From an uncultured Eubacterium sp. (GTDB lineage Bacteria > Bacillota > Clostridia > Lachnospirales > Lachnospiraceae): a stretch of 64,000 nucleotides of DNA. How positions within the stretch are numbered: the stretch's first letter is position 1; each line of letters begins with the position of its first letter. Location: assembly GCA_934351445.1 (NCBI GenBank), contig CAKRIZ010000004.1:1-64000 (forward strand), read 5' to 3'. Under the pieces are notes generated by a model that had not been told where the DNA came from, ran no database searches, and was given only the letters and a program-made list of their open reading frames with translations. This document shows positions 55,840-64,000 of the stretch, in pieces. The position numbers and the translations under genes are program-made.

Positions 55840-56145
55840 ATGGAACTATCAGCACTTCGTAATGTGCAGTCCACGGCGATTGCACAGGCGGCAGAACAGA
55901 AAAAAGTAAATGGGGATGGAGCGTTTGATTCGATCTTTGCGTCAGCAATGAATATGCTCGACGAGACAAATCAGCTGCAGAATAAGGCTGAATCGCTGGA
56001 AATCCAGTTTCTGCTTGGGGAAGCAGAAAATACACATGATCTACAGATCGCACAGAAGAAGGCAACAACGGCGCTGGATTATACGCTTGCAGTGAGGGAT
56101 AAGGCGCTCGAGGCATATAACAGTATCATGAATATGCAGATGTAA
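55840..56145 (+). CDS. fliE: Flagellar hook-basal body complex protein FliE
   Basis: The 101-residue junction protein between the MS-ring and the rod. FDSIFASAMNMLDETNQLQNKAE and the C-terminal KATTALDYTLAVRDKALEAYNSIMNMQM (given in pieces here) match the family. RBS AAGGAGG precedes the ATG at 55840. Confidence 0.93.
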   Translation: MELSALRNVQSTAIAQAAEQKKVNGDGAFDSIFASAMNMLDETNQLQNKAESLEIQFLLGEAENTHDLQIAQKKATTALDYTLAVRDKALEAYNSIMNMQM

Positions 56146-56201
56146 CCGGTCAGTGCGCAGAATATGAGAATGATGGTACATAAACAGGAGAGACATAGAT
56201 C

Positions 56202-57803
56202 ATGCAGGAACGATTGAAACAGATATTAGAGCGGATCTTGGACTGGTGGAAAAAATTCAATAAAAAGCAGAAAGCACTGCTGATCAGTATTGTAGCTGCG
56301 GTTGCAATCGCAGTTGGATTGACGGCATTTGTCATGACGCGTCCGAAGATGATTGAACTGACGCGCTGTGAGGATACCAAGCAGGCGGGAGAAGTCAAGC
56401 AGCTGCTGGCAGACAACGACATTGCCTATGAGGTCAGCAACGATGGTCTTGTGTTTACGATCAATGCCAAGGATGAAGCCAATGCAAGGATTTTGCTTGG
56501 GTCGAATAGTCTGCCAATCAGTGGTTTTACGATTGATGATGCGCTGCGCGGCGGCTTTACGACAACAGAACAGGATACGACACGCCGTTATCAGGTGTAT
56601 CTCGAGCAGCAGTTAAAAGAGACGATCGAGTTCTTAAATAACGTCAAGGAAGCAAAGATCCGTATGAATATTCCGACGGATGACGGCACACTCATTGCCC
56701 GGCAGGAACCGACCTATGTGGCAGTTGTGCTGGATCTCGATGGGGAGATGAGTGAAGAACAGGCTGCCGGACTGGCGAGACTCGTTGCAGTGGCGGTAGG
56801 CAATGACAACACGGATGATGTCAATATTACAGATACCAATAACAACACACTGTTTGCGGGTGGTGATGAGACAACGACGATCGGAGCAGCCAATTCGCAG
56901 TTGTCCCTGCGCCAGAAATACGAGCAGGGATTTAAAAAGGGTGTCAAGGATGTCCTGATCGGTACCGAGATGTTCAACAATGTTGAGGTCGGTCTGAATC
57001 TGGATATGGATTTCTCGAATGTTGATATCACAGACCATAATTTTTATGCACCGGATGGGCAGTCACAGGGCTATCTCGATTCCGAGCAGACGTATGATTC
57101 CTCAGCAACTGGTGGACAGGCAGCGGTTCCCGGAACCGATTCAAATGACAATAATTCCTATGTGATGCAGAACGGAAATGTCACAGAATCGACAGTCAGT
57201 GAGGTGAAGAAGGATTATCTGCTCAGTGAGCGGCTGACAAAGACATACGGCGCAGCCGGCAAGATCAATTATGATACATCTTCGATCTCGGTCGTTGCGA
57301 CGACTTATGTTACATATAACGAAGATACGATGAAAAAAACCGGGCAGTTGGATGGCACGACCTTTGATGAGTTCAAGGCAAATAATTCTGACCGTGTCAA
57401 GGCAGAGGTAGATCAGGATTTCTACCAGCTTGTTGCAAATGCGACCGGAATTCCGGTTAATAATATATCTATTGTGGCTTATGAAGTACCGGTATTCCAG
57501 TATTCTACCGGCAGCGGACGTACCGTGGCCGATTATTTCCAGATTCTTCTGGCTGTACTGATCTTTGCGCTGCTTGGTTATGTAGTGTTCCGCAGTACGA
57601 GAAAAGAACAGATACAGGAATTGGAGCCGGAACTGTCGGTGGAGTCGTTGTTAGCGTCTACAAGAGAGAATGAGAATGATATGGAAGATATCTCTTACGC
57701 TGAAAAATCAGAGGCTCGTCTCCTGATAGAGAAGTTTGTAGATGAGAAGCCGGAGGCGGTAGCATCCTTGCTGCGCAACTGGTTAAATGAGGATTGGGAT
57801 TAG
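56202..57803 (+). CDS. fliF: Flagellar MS-ring protein FliF
   Basis: MS-ring subunit in the membrane, 533 residues. Two membrane spans (about 26-46 and 446-465) flank the large secreted-side ring domain with the conserved YRVYLEQQLKETIE-like stretch (RYQVYLEQQLKETIEFL near 128) and the C-terminal cytoplasmic part that binds FliG (ARLLIEKFVDEKPEAVASLLRNWL). Length and order fit. The ring linker at about 285-330 is Asn/Ser-rich and variable. Confidence 0.97.
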   Translation: MQERLKQILERILDWWKKFNKKQKALLISIVAAVAIAVGLTAFVMTRPKMIELTRCEDTKQAGEVKQLLADNDIAYEVSNDGLVFTINAKDEANARILLGSNSLPISGFTIDDALRGGFTTTEQDTTRRYQVYLEQQLKETIEFLNNVKEAKIRMNIPTDDGTLIARQEPTYVAVVLDLDGEMSEEQAAGLARLVAVAVGNDNTDDVNITDTNNNTLFAGGDETTTIGAANSQLSLRQKYEQGFKKGVKDVLIGTEMFNNVEVGLNLDMDFSNVDITDHNFYAPDGQSQGYLDSEQTYDSSATGGQAAVPGTDSNDNNSYVMQNGNVTESTVSEVKKDYLLSERLTKTYGAAGKINYDTSSISVVATTYVTYNEDTMKKTGQLDGTTFDEFKANNSDRVKAEVDQDFYQLVANATGIPVNNISIVAYEVPVFQYSTGSGRTVADYFQILLAVLIFALLGYVVFRSTRKEQIQELEPELSVESLLASTRENENDMEDISYAEKSEARLLIEKFVDEKPEAVASLLRNWLNEDWD

Positions 57804-57815
57804 GAGTGAGATTCC

Positions 57816-58823
57816 ATGGCAAATGAAGAACTTACCGGTGTACAGAAGGCGGCAATCCTTCTGATCGCATTGGGACCGGAAAAATCCGCGACGATATTTA
57901 AGCATCTCAAGGAAGATGAGATCGAGGAGCTGACACTGGAGATTGCCAACACGAGAAGTGTGTCTCCACAGACCAAAGAAGCGGTATTAGAAGAATTTTA
58001 TCAAGTGTGTCTGGCACAGCAGTATATTGCAGAGGGTGGTATTGGCTACGCAAAGGAGCTGCTTGACAAGGCGCTGGGCGAGGATCAGGCACAGGCAGTC
58101 ATTACCAAGCTGACGGCATCCTTACAGGTGCGTCCGTTTGAGTTTGTGCGTAAGACAGATCCTTCACAGGTACTGAACTTTATTCAGGATGAGCATCCGC
58201 AGACGATCGCTATGATTCTGTCTTATCTGTCATCGGGTCAGGCTGCGATGATTCTCGGCGCACTGGCACCTGAGAAACAGGCAGATGTAGCCAAGAGAAT
58301 TGCGATGATGGATCGTACTTCACCGGATGTGATCAAAGAGGTGGAGAGTGTGCTTGAGCGGAAGCTGGCTTCACTGGCAAATCAGGATTACACGATTGTC
58401 GGTGGTGTAGATGCGATTGTCAACATTTTGAATACAGTAGACCGTGGTACAGAAAAACATATTATGGAGTCGCTGGAGGTCGAGGAACCGGAACTGGCAG
58501 ACGAGATCCGCAAGAAGATGTTTGTATTCGAGGATATCCTGCTGCTGGACGACCGTGCGATCCAGCGTGTGCTGCGTGATGTAGAGAATTCTGATCTGGA
58601 AATTGCATTGAAGGGTTCAAATGAAGAAGTAAAGAGTGTCGTACTCAAAAACCTGTCCAAGCGTCTGGCTGCTATGATCGAGGAGGATATCGAGTTCATG
58701 GGACCGGTGCGTATGAAGGATGTAGAAGAGGCACAGCAGAAGATCGTTGCGGTGATCCGTAAGCTGGAGGATTCTGCTGAGATCGTAATTTCCAGAGGTG
58801 GAGGTGACGAGGTCATTGTCTAA
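57816..58823 (+). CDS. fliG: Flagellar motor switch protein FliG
   Basis: Rotor protein that transmits torque and switching. The 335-residue protein has the three FliG domains; landmarks are GVQKAAILLIALGPE at the start, the EHPQTIAMILSYL armadillo motif (middle, about 128-140) and the C-terminal charged helix FEDILLLDDRAIQRVLRDVE (about 244-263) that faces the stator. It starts 12 bases after fliF and overlaps fliH by eight bases. Confidence 0.98.
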   Translation: MANEELTGVQKAAILLIALGPEKSATIFKHLKEDEIEELTLEIANTRSVSPQTKEAVLEEFYQVCLAQQYIAEGGIGYAKELLDKALGEDQAQAVITKLTASLQVRPFEFVRKTDPSQVLNFIQDEHPQTIAMILSYLSSGQAAMILGALAPEKQADVAKRIAMMDRTSPDVIKEVESVLERKLASLANQDYTIVGGVDAIVNILNTVDRGTEKHIMESLEVEEPELADEIRKKMFVFEDILLLDDRAIQRVLRDVENSDLEIALKGSNEEVKSVVLKNLSKRLAAMIEEDIEFMGPVRMKDVEEAQQKIVAVIRKLEDSAEIVISRGGGDEVIV

Positions 58824-59664
58824 TTTTTATTATGGAAATTATGTGGTTCGCGGAGAACAGGTGCGCCGCGTGATCAATGCAAATGACCGGATTGCCCAGA
58901 AAATGCAGGAGATCGAACGGGAACAGAAGCAGGCACGCAGGGAGGAATTGTTGCAGCTGCGTCAGGAAGCCATAGATAATGGCACAATAGATGAACATCC
59001 GGAATTTAAAGAGGGATTGTTTGCGCAGGAATTAGAACTGGAGCCGGAAGAACCAGAGATTGATTATGTCGCCCAGGCGAAGGAAGAAGCAGCACAGATT
59101 CTGCAGGACGCGCAGGCACAGGCAGCACAGATCCATGAGCAGGCAGTGAACGAAGCAGAACAGCTGCGTGAGCAGGCGAGGCAGGATGGCTACAGAGATG
59201 GACACGAGACAGCCACGCAGGAAGCTATGCAGCAGAAACAGATACAGGATGATGCATATGCGTCTAAGGAGCAGGAATTGCAGAACCGCTATGAGGAGAC
59301 TCTGGCGAATCTGGAGCCGCAGCTATTAGATACGATACTGAAGGTGTTTGATGAAGTGTTTACAATGCAGTTTAGCGGAAAGCGTGAGATGCTGCTGCAG
59401 CTCGTCAGACATGCAATGCGTGGGATCAGGGAAACAAAATATTATAAAATACGTGTCTGTGAGTCGGAAGTTGACTTCCTGCGGGAACACAAGCGTGAAT
59501 TGCAGGAAAAGGTCGGGGATGATGTCACGATTGAGATAGTGATGGATCCGGGACTTACGGAGAGCCAGTGTGTGATTGATGCAGACTCAGGTGTCTATGA
59601 CTGCAGTCTGGATGTAGAACTGGACAATCTGACACGCGATTTGAAGAGTTTAGCAATCGGATAA
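58816..59664 (+). CDS. fliH: Flagellar assembly protein FliH
   Basis: Regulator of the export ATPase FliI, 282 residues. A long E/Q/A-rich coiled coil (about 35-150) with the family's A-x3-A-x3 repeats precedes a C-terminal V-ATPase-E-like domain (VDFLREHKRELQEKVG, VIDADSGVYDCSLDVELD). The start is a TTG at 58816 with a perfect GGAGGTGA eight bases before it; a GTG at 58798 has none. The start overlaps fliG by eight bases. Confidence 0.9.
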   Translation: MSNFYYGNYVVRGEQVRRVINANDRIAQKMQEIEREQKQARREELLQLRQEAIDNGTIDEHPEFKEGLFAQELELEPEEPEIDYVAQAKEEAAQILQDAQAQAAQIHEQAVNEAEQLREQARQDGYRDGHETATQEAMQQKQIQDDAYASKEQELQNRYEETLANLEPQLLDTILKVFDEVFTMQFSGKREMLLQLVRHAMRGIRETKYYKIRVCESEVDFLREHKRELQEKVGDDVTIEIVMDPGLTESQCVIDADSGVYDCSLDVELDNLTRDLKSLAIG

Positions 59665-59682
59665 TATTGGAGTACAAAGCAG

Positions 59683-61002
59683 ATGGATATGGGCTATGAT
59701 GTGGGCAGATATCTGCAGGTCACAGACCGTTTTTTTTATAATTGTTATGGAAAAGTGGCAAAGGTTGTCGGCTTAACGGTAGAATCAATCGGACCGGAAG
59801 CAAAGCTGGGGGATCTTTGCCGTATTGTTGTGGATAAAGAGTCGGGAAATTATGTGATGGCAGAGGTCGTCGGTTTTCACGACAACCGCCTGCTGCTCAT
59901 GCCTTACGAGAGCATGGACGGAATCGGAGTTGGATGTGTCGTAGAGAATACGGGACATCCACTTACTGTTTCTGTAGGAAATGAACTGCTCGGACATACG
60001 TTGGATGGTCTTGGCAGACTGACGGATACAGATGAGGAGATTGTATTGCCGGCGCAGTACCCGGCGGATTGCCTGCCACCGGATCCGATGAAACGAAAGA
60101 TCATTGACCAGGTACTGCCACTGGGCGTGAAGGCGGTCGACGGACTGCTCACGGTCGGCAGGGGACAGCGTATCGGTATTTTTGCCGGCTCAGGTGTGGG
60201 AAAAAGTACATTGATGGGTATGTTTGCCCGCAATACAAAAGCAGACATCAATGTGATCGCGCTGATCGGAGAGCGAGGCAGGGAGGTACGCGAGTTCATT
60301 GAGCGTGACCTCGGACCGGAAGGCATGGCGCGGTCTGTCGTCGTAGTAGCGACTTCTGATAAACCGGCGCTGATCCGTAAAAAGGCAGCGATGACTGCGA
60401 CTGCGATTGCAGAATATTTTCGTGATCAGGGCAGGGATGTGCTGCTTATGATGGATTCACTGACCCGTTTTTCCATGGCGCAGCGTGAGATCGGACTGGC
60501 TTCCGGTGAACCACCGGTGACGAGAGGGTATCCGCCCAGTGTATACGCGGAGCTGCCGAAGCTGCTGGAGCGGGCTGGAACCTCTGACCGCGGATCGATC
60601 ACAGGCCTGTATACGGTATTGGTAGATGGAGATGATTTCAACGAGCCGATCACGGATACGGCGCGTGGTATTCTCGATGGACATATTGTGCTGAACCGTA
60701 AGCTGGCACAGAAAAACCATTATCCGGCGATCGACGTACTGGCCAGTATCTCCCGTGTCATGAGCTCGATTGCATCAAAGGAACAAAAGGAATATGCGGG
60801 TAAACTCAAGAATGCCATGGCAACCTATGCAGAGGCAGAAGATCTGATCAATATCGGAGCATATAAGAGTGGTTCAAACCCGGAGATTGATTATGCGATT
60901 GCAAAAAACAAGGCAGTAAATGAATTCCTGCTTCAGCGGACGGATGAAAAATTTGAATTCGACCAGGAAGTAGATCTGCTGAAACAGATATTTGCAGAGT
61001 AG
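59683..61002 (+). CDS. fliI: Flagellum-specific export ATPase FliI
   Basis: Hexameric ATPase of the flagellar type III export system, 439 residues. Walker A FAGSGVGKSTLMG (about 167-179), Walker B LLMMDSLTRFSMAQREIGLASGEPP (about 255-279, in pieces) and RAGTSDRGSITGLYTVLVDGDD are the family's conserved blocks. It is the usual partner of FliH and FliJ on either side. The ATG at 59683 sits 18 bases after fliH with a weak site (TTGGAGTAC). Confidence 0.98.
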   Translation: MDMGYDVGRYLQVTDRFFYNCYGKVAKVVGLTVESIGPEAKLGDLCRIVVDKESGNYVMAEVVGFHDNRLLLMPYESMDGIGVGCVVENTGHPLTVSVGNELLGHTLDGLGRLTDTDEEIVLPAQYPADCLPPDPMKRKIIDQVLPLGVKAVDGLLTVGRGQRIGIFAGSGVGKSTLMGMFARNTKADINVIALIGERGREVREFIERDLGPEGMARSVVVVATSDKPALIRKKAAMTATAIAEYFRDQGRDVLLMMDSLTRFSMAQREIGLASGEPPVTRGYPPSVYAELPKLLERAGTSDRGSITGLYTVLVDGDDFNEPITDTARGILDGHIVLNRKLAQKNHYPAIDVLASISRVMSSIASKEQKEYAGKLKNAMATYAEAEDLINIGAYKSGSNPEIDYAIAKNKAVNEFLLQRTDEKFEFDQEVDLLKQIFAE

Positions 61003-61014
61003 GGAATATAGATT

Positions 61015-61467
61015 ATGGCAAAATTTGTATACCGAATGCAGAGCATTCTGGATATCAAATATAAACTGGAGGAACAGGAGCGGACGGCTTACGGTATCGC
61101 CAGCCAGAAGCTGCAGGAGGAAAACGCGAAGCTGCAACAGCTCATGCTGCGGCGTCTGCAGTATGAAAAACATGCAGCAGAACTGGCGGTCGGTACGATT
61201 GATCTCCGTGCCATTCAGGAAAATAAGCGGGCGATCGATGTGATGAAAGCATTGATCCGTGATCAGATCCTGAAGGTGCATGCGGCAGAGAAAAGCGTGG
61301 AACTGGCCCGTAAACGGCTGCAGGCAGTTATGGTGGAACGAAAGTCACATGAAAAGCTGCGTGAGAAAGCATTCGAACAATTTAAACAGGAACTCGCGGT
61401 GGAAGAAGCAAAAGAGATTGATCAGCTCGTAAGTTTTACTTATCACGATCATACAGATGAAACGTAA
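61015..61467 (+). CDS. fliJ: Flagellar export chaperone FliJ
   Basis: A 150-residue, nearly all-helical coiled coil that links FliI to the export gate. FVYRMQSILDIKYKLEEQERTAYG at the start is typical (residues about 3-26); the rest is heptad-like with E, K, Q and A. Start ATG 61015; it lies between fliI and the MotE-like gene. Confidence 0.93.
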   Translation: MAKFVYRMQSILDIKYKLEEQERTAYGIASQKLQEENAKLQQLMLRRLQYEKHAAELAVGTIDLRAIQENKRAIDVMKALIRDQILKVHAAEKSVELARKRLQAVMVERKSHEKLREKAFEQFKQELAVEEAKEIDQLVSFTYHDHTDET

Positions 61468-61481
61468 AGGCGGTGTCAGAT

Positions 61482-62342
61482 ATGGCAGAAGAAACAGAAG
61501 TAAAAAAGACAAAGGCACAACTCATACAGGAGAAAGCAGCGAAAAAAGCTGAAAAAGTAGCGGCAAAAGAGGAAAAGCGAAAAGAAAAACTGCGGAAAAA
61601 AGGCATTGATCCCGATGATCCGGATTTTGATGATGACGGAGGTGTCGGAGGCAAACTCGCGGTAGCGCTCGCAACAGTGATCATCATTGCAATCTGGCTG
61701 GGCATACTGGTACTCGTCATCAAATGGGATGTCGGTGGTTTTGGATCGACTGTTATGTATCCGATCTTAAAAGATGTGCCGTATGTCAACAAGATCCTGC
61801 CGGATGTGGAGAAACCGATCGAACAGCAGCAGTATCCGTATACCACGCTTGATGAGGCAACCACGTATGTCAAGAAGCTGGAGCAGGAACTGTCAAAAGA
61901 AAAGCAGAAGGTCGATAAGAAAAATGAAAAAATCAAGGAACTGAAGGCACAGCTGAAAAAACTGTCTGCCTATGAACAAAAAGAGTCTGAGTTTGAAAAA
62001 CTCAAACAAAAATTCGATGAGGAGGTTGTTTTTTCGGATAATGCACCCGATATAAGTAATTATCAGCAGTACTATGAATCCATTGATCCGACCAATGCAC
62101 AGGTCATCTACAGACAGGTACTCGAACAGCAGAAACAGAGCGAGGAACTAGATGATTATGTGAAGACATATTCTTCCATGAAGGCAAAGAATGCGGCAGC
62201 CATTTTTGATACGATGGTAGGAAATAATTCACAGCTGGTGGCGGACATCTTGAATGCCATGGATGCTGAGTCGCGTGCAAATATTCTCGCAGCAATGAAT
62301 GCCGACAATGCGGCAATCATCACGGAGATCTTAGAGCCATAG
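61482..62342 (+). CDS. MotE/FliG-like flagellar protein with MgtE-N type C-terminus
   Basis: A 286-residue protein with a lysine-rich cytoplasmic start, one membrane span (about 59-82: LAVALATVIIIAIWLGILVLVIKW), an extracytoplasmic coiled coil (about 125-180) and a C-terminal MgtE-N/FliG-like helical domain (KNAAAIFDTMVGNNSQLVADILNAMDAESRANILAAMN, split over about 240-275). This is the layout of MotE, a motor chaperone described in Campylobacter/Helicobacter, and of the fliJ-fliK-neighbour gene in Clostridia. The ATG at 61482 is favoured by AAAGGCGG 9 bases before it. Confidence 0.8.
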   Translation: MAEETEVKKTKAQLIQEKAAKKAEKVAAKEEKRKEKLRKKGIDPDDPDFDDDGGVGGKLAVALATVIIIAIWLGILVLVIKWDVGGFGSTVMYPILKDVPYVNKILPDVEKPIEQQQYPYTTLDEATTYVKKLEQELSKEKQKVDKKNEKIKELKAQLKKLSAYEQKESEFEKLKQKFDEEVVFSDNAPDISNYQQYYESIDPTNAQVIYRQVLEQQKQSEELDDYVKTYSSMKAKNAAAIFDTMVGNNSQLVADILNAMDAESRANILAAMNADNAAIITEILEP

Positions 62343-62390
62343 GCTTTTAAGATAAATCAATAGAATTATAAAAAAAGAGAAAGGAGAAAG

Positions 62391-63938
62391 ATGACAATGA
62401 CACAGATCGCTGGTTTGGGTATGGGTACAACGAATGTATCTAACACAAAGGCATCTGCGGGGGAACCATCCAAAGAAGTGTTTGAACAGTTCGCCAGTAT
62501 TATGAATCAGAATGCGCAGGGCTATTTCAACTTAAAGACTGACAACAGTGCTTATACCGGCGTGCAGACGAAGAATGCCAAAGCATCTGACCGTACCGAT
62601 GTATCCGGACAGGACTATGCCGCATTCCGCAGCAGCACCCGTCAGATCAGTCAGGCGGACCGCAGCGATACCGCTAAAGCAGATACTGCTCTGGCAGAAA
62701 AAGTCCAGGCACTCACAAAAGATGTGAAGAATGCCGTGCAGGAGACGATGGACGTCTCAGAAGAAGAACTGAAACAGGCGATGGAATTGCTGGGACTCAG
62801 TGATATAGACCTGCTTCAGCCGCAGAATCTGATGCAGCTTGTCGGACAGCTCACAGGCAGTGAGGATGTCAGTGTACTGCTCACAAACGACGGAGTCCAG
62901 CAGCTCATGCAGGATATCACAGAGTTGTTTGCAGATTTTCAGCAGCAAAACGGGATGAGCAGCAACGATTTTTCGGATCTTCTGACACAGCTTTCCATGA
63001 ACATCGACGAACTGGAGGAACAGATCAGGGCGCAGCTTGGTATCGCAGATGATACACAGGTGGATGAGCAGCCGGATGTACTGACAGAACAGATGATGCA
63101 GGATGCACTTCATCCGGAACAGAAAAGTGCACAGGCGGGTGTATTTTCTTCTGCATTGCAGCAGACGGGGGAGCAGGCCGCACAGGTGCAGACAAATGAC
63201 CAGACAAACGTATCCCAGGATGCGGATGCGACGGTTCAGCAGGTGACACCGCTGACGGAAGAGGCTGCCGCACATACGGCCGGTGGAGAGAACGGAAGTA
63301 TGACAGATAGCAGCTCAGATACACAGACGGATCAGGGTTTTGATGGGCAGATGGATCTGACGGATGAATCGCAGCATGTGATGTATCAGGATCAGACAGC
63401 ACCGAATACACAATCTGTAGTACAGACAACAGAGGTGCCGCAGGCTGATACGATGATCCGCTATGAATCACTGATGAACCAGATGGAGGGACTTGCGCGT
63501 GCATTTGCATCGGCGGAAGGTACCACACTTCAGATGCAGCTCAATCCGGAGAGCCTGGGCAGACTGGTACTCACCGTGACAGAAAAACATGGGAATGTAA
63601 CCGCACAGATTACCGCGACAAATGAACAGGTCAAGGAAGCGCTGCAGGCACAGATGGCAGAACTGCATGCTACATTGCAGGCGCAGGGTATCAAAGTCGA
63701 AGCTGTAGAGGTGACAGTCGCAACCCACGAATTTGAGCAGAATCTTGATGGAAATGCATCTGCAAATGCACAGATGCAGGAACAGAATGATTCGCAGTCC
63801 GGCAACAGATCAAACGGTGGCCGGAGAAATCTGGATCAAAGTACACTGGAAGGCATCGGCGGACAGCTGACAGAAGAAGAATCGCTGGCTGCACAGATGA
63901 TGCGGGATAATGGCGGCAGCGTCGATTATACCGCGTAA
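62391..63938 (+). CDS. fliK: Flagellar hook-length control protein FliK
   Basis: Secreted ruler and export-switch protein, 515 residues. The first 370 residues are low-complexity and rich in Q, T, D, S and A, as expected of the ruler part; the C-terminal switch domain (about 375-460) has the conserved LQLNPESLGRLVLTVTEKHG and ITATNEQVKEALQAQ. A polar tail with many N, Q and G follows. Start ATG 62391 behind AAAGGAGAAAG. It is followed at once by the probable flgD start. Confidence 0.93.
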   Translation: MTMTQIAGLGMGTTNVSNTKASAGEPSKEVFEQFASIMNQNAQGYFNLKTDNSAYTGVQTKNAKASDRTDVSGQDYAAFRSSTRQISQADRSDTAKADTALAEKVQALTKDVKNAVQETMDVSEEELKQAMELLGLSDIDLLQPQNLMQLVGQLTGSEDVSVLLTNDGVQQLMQDITELFADFQQQNGMSSNDFSDLLTQLSMNIDELEEQIRAQLGIADDTQVDEQPDVLTEQMMQDALHPEQKSAQAGVFSSALQQTGEQAAQVQTNDQTNVSQDADATVQQVTPLTEEAAAHTAGGENGSMTDSSSDTQTDQGFDGQMDLTDESQHVMYQDQTAPNTQSVVQTTEVPQADTMIRYESLMNQMEGLARAFASAEGTTLQMQLNPESLGRLVLTVTEKHGNVTAQITATNEQVKEALQAQMAELHATLQAQGIKVEAVEVTVATHEFEQNLDGNASANAQMQEQNDSQSGNRSNGGRRNLDQSTLEGIGGQLTEEESLAAQMMRDNGGSVDYTA

Positions 63939-63986
63939 AAGATGGTGAAAAACGAAAGCAGAACAATGGAAAGGAGCAGATTTTAA

Positions 63987-64000
63987 ATGGCTTTATGGCA
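63987..64000 (+). CDS. flgD: Probable flgD (hook capping protein), start only
   Basis: Only the first four codons (M-A-L-W) lie in the window, behind GGAAAGGAGCAG. In Clostridia and Bacillus flgD directly follows fliK, so this is the likely identity; the sequence itself is too short to prove it. Confidence 0.4.

Overview
The window reads as one continuous stretch of chromosome from an anaerobic, Gram-positive, motile, spore-lineage member of the Clostridia, most likely the Lachnospiraceae (Roseburia/Agathobacter-like). The grounds are a dcw division cluster without ftsA or murG, the sporulation genes spoIIGA-sigE, sigG and sigK, a Spo0E-like gene, a T-box in front of thrS, an NfnAB transhydrogenase, DUF5716/DUF5717-type genes, CodY, and a flgB-fliK flagellar operon. 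Genes are dense, mostly on the plus strand, and often start with GTG or TTG. I see no tRNA or rRNA genes, insertion sequences, prophage or CRISPR array. The species is inferred, not shown.

Layout. 1-3.2 kb: a chemoreceptor and a sodium:neurotransmitter-type symporter, followed on the minus strand by a candidate small RNA. 3.4-8.1 kb: a SEC-C protein, a compact threonine T-box leader, a small membrane protein, thrS, a DUF1540 protein, lgt and an overlapping Spo0E-like gene. 8.2-20.1 kb: the division/cell-wall cluster mraZ-rsmH-ftsL-PBP-PBP-mraY-murD-ftsW-ftsQ-ftsZ behind a strong promoter with GTGG repeats. 20.1-24.4 kb: spoIIGA-sigE, a beta-CASP RNase, and convergent sigG. 24.4-31.5 kb: a small Glu/Gln-rich protein, argS, two G3E (CobW/COG0523) GTPases, a ParB-like/BMP fusion and a phosphoesterase. 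31.7-34.0 kb: nfnAB. 34.0-35.1 kb (minus): a CobD/HisC-like aminotransferase.

35.3-44.4 kb is the most enigmatic part: a run of uncharacterised genes (a 1178-residue DUF5717-type protein, an Hsp70/actin-fold DUF5716-type protein, a TPR-like protein, and a coiled-coil protein with two membrane spans), closed by a CsoR-type metal repressor and a UvrD-like helicase. 44.4-48.1 kb holds a DUF1292 protein with its own strong promoter, a GH13-type protein that has lost the catalytic residues, a TraX-like membrane protein and a DUF5662 protein. 48.2-54.7 kb: sigK (no pro-sequence), a ComM/YifB ATPase, dprA, topA and codY. 54.9 kb to the end: flgB-flgC-fliE-fliF-fliG-fliH-fliI-fliJ-motE-like-fliK and the first codons of a probable flgD.

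How it fits together: the division cluster, sporulation sigma factors and Spo0E-like protein link growth, septation and sporulation. The dprA-topA-codY-flgB order is a shortened form of the Bacillus subtilis order, which has trmFO-xerC-clpQ-clpY between topA and codY. The chemoreceptor at the left edge and the flagellar operon at the right edge belong to one motility system. Regulation visible in the sequence includes a T-box, candidate MraZ, Spo0A and CodY sites, several intrinsic terminators, and a three-member family of leader hairpins sharing an AGGGTAYYG-like loop.
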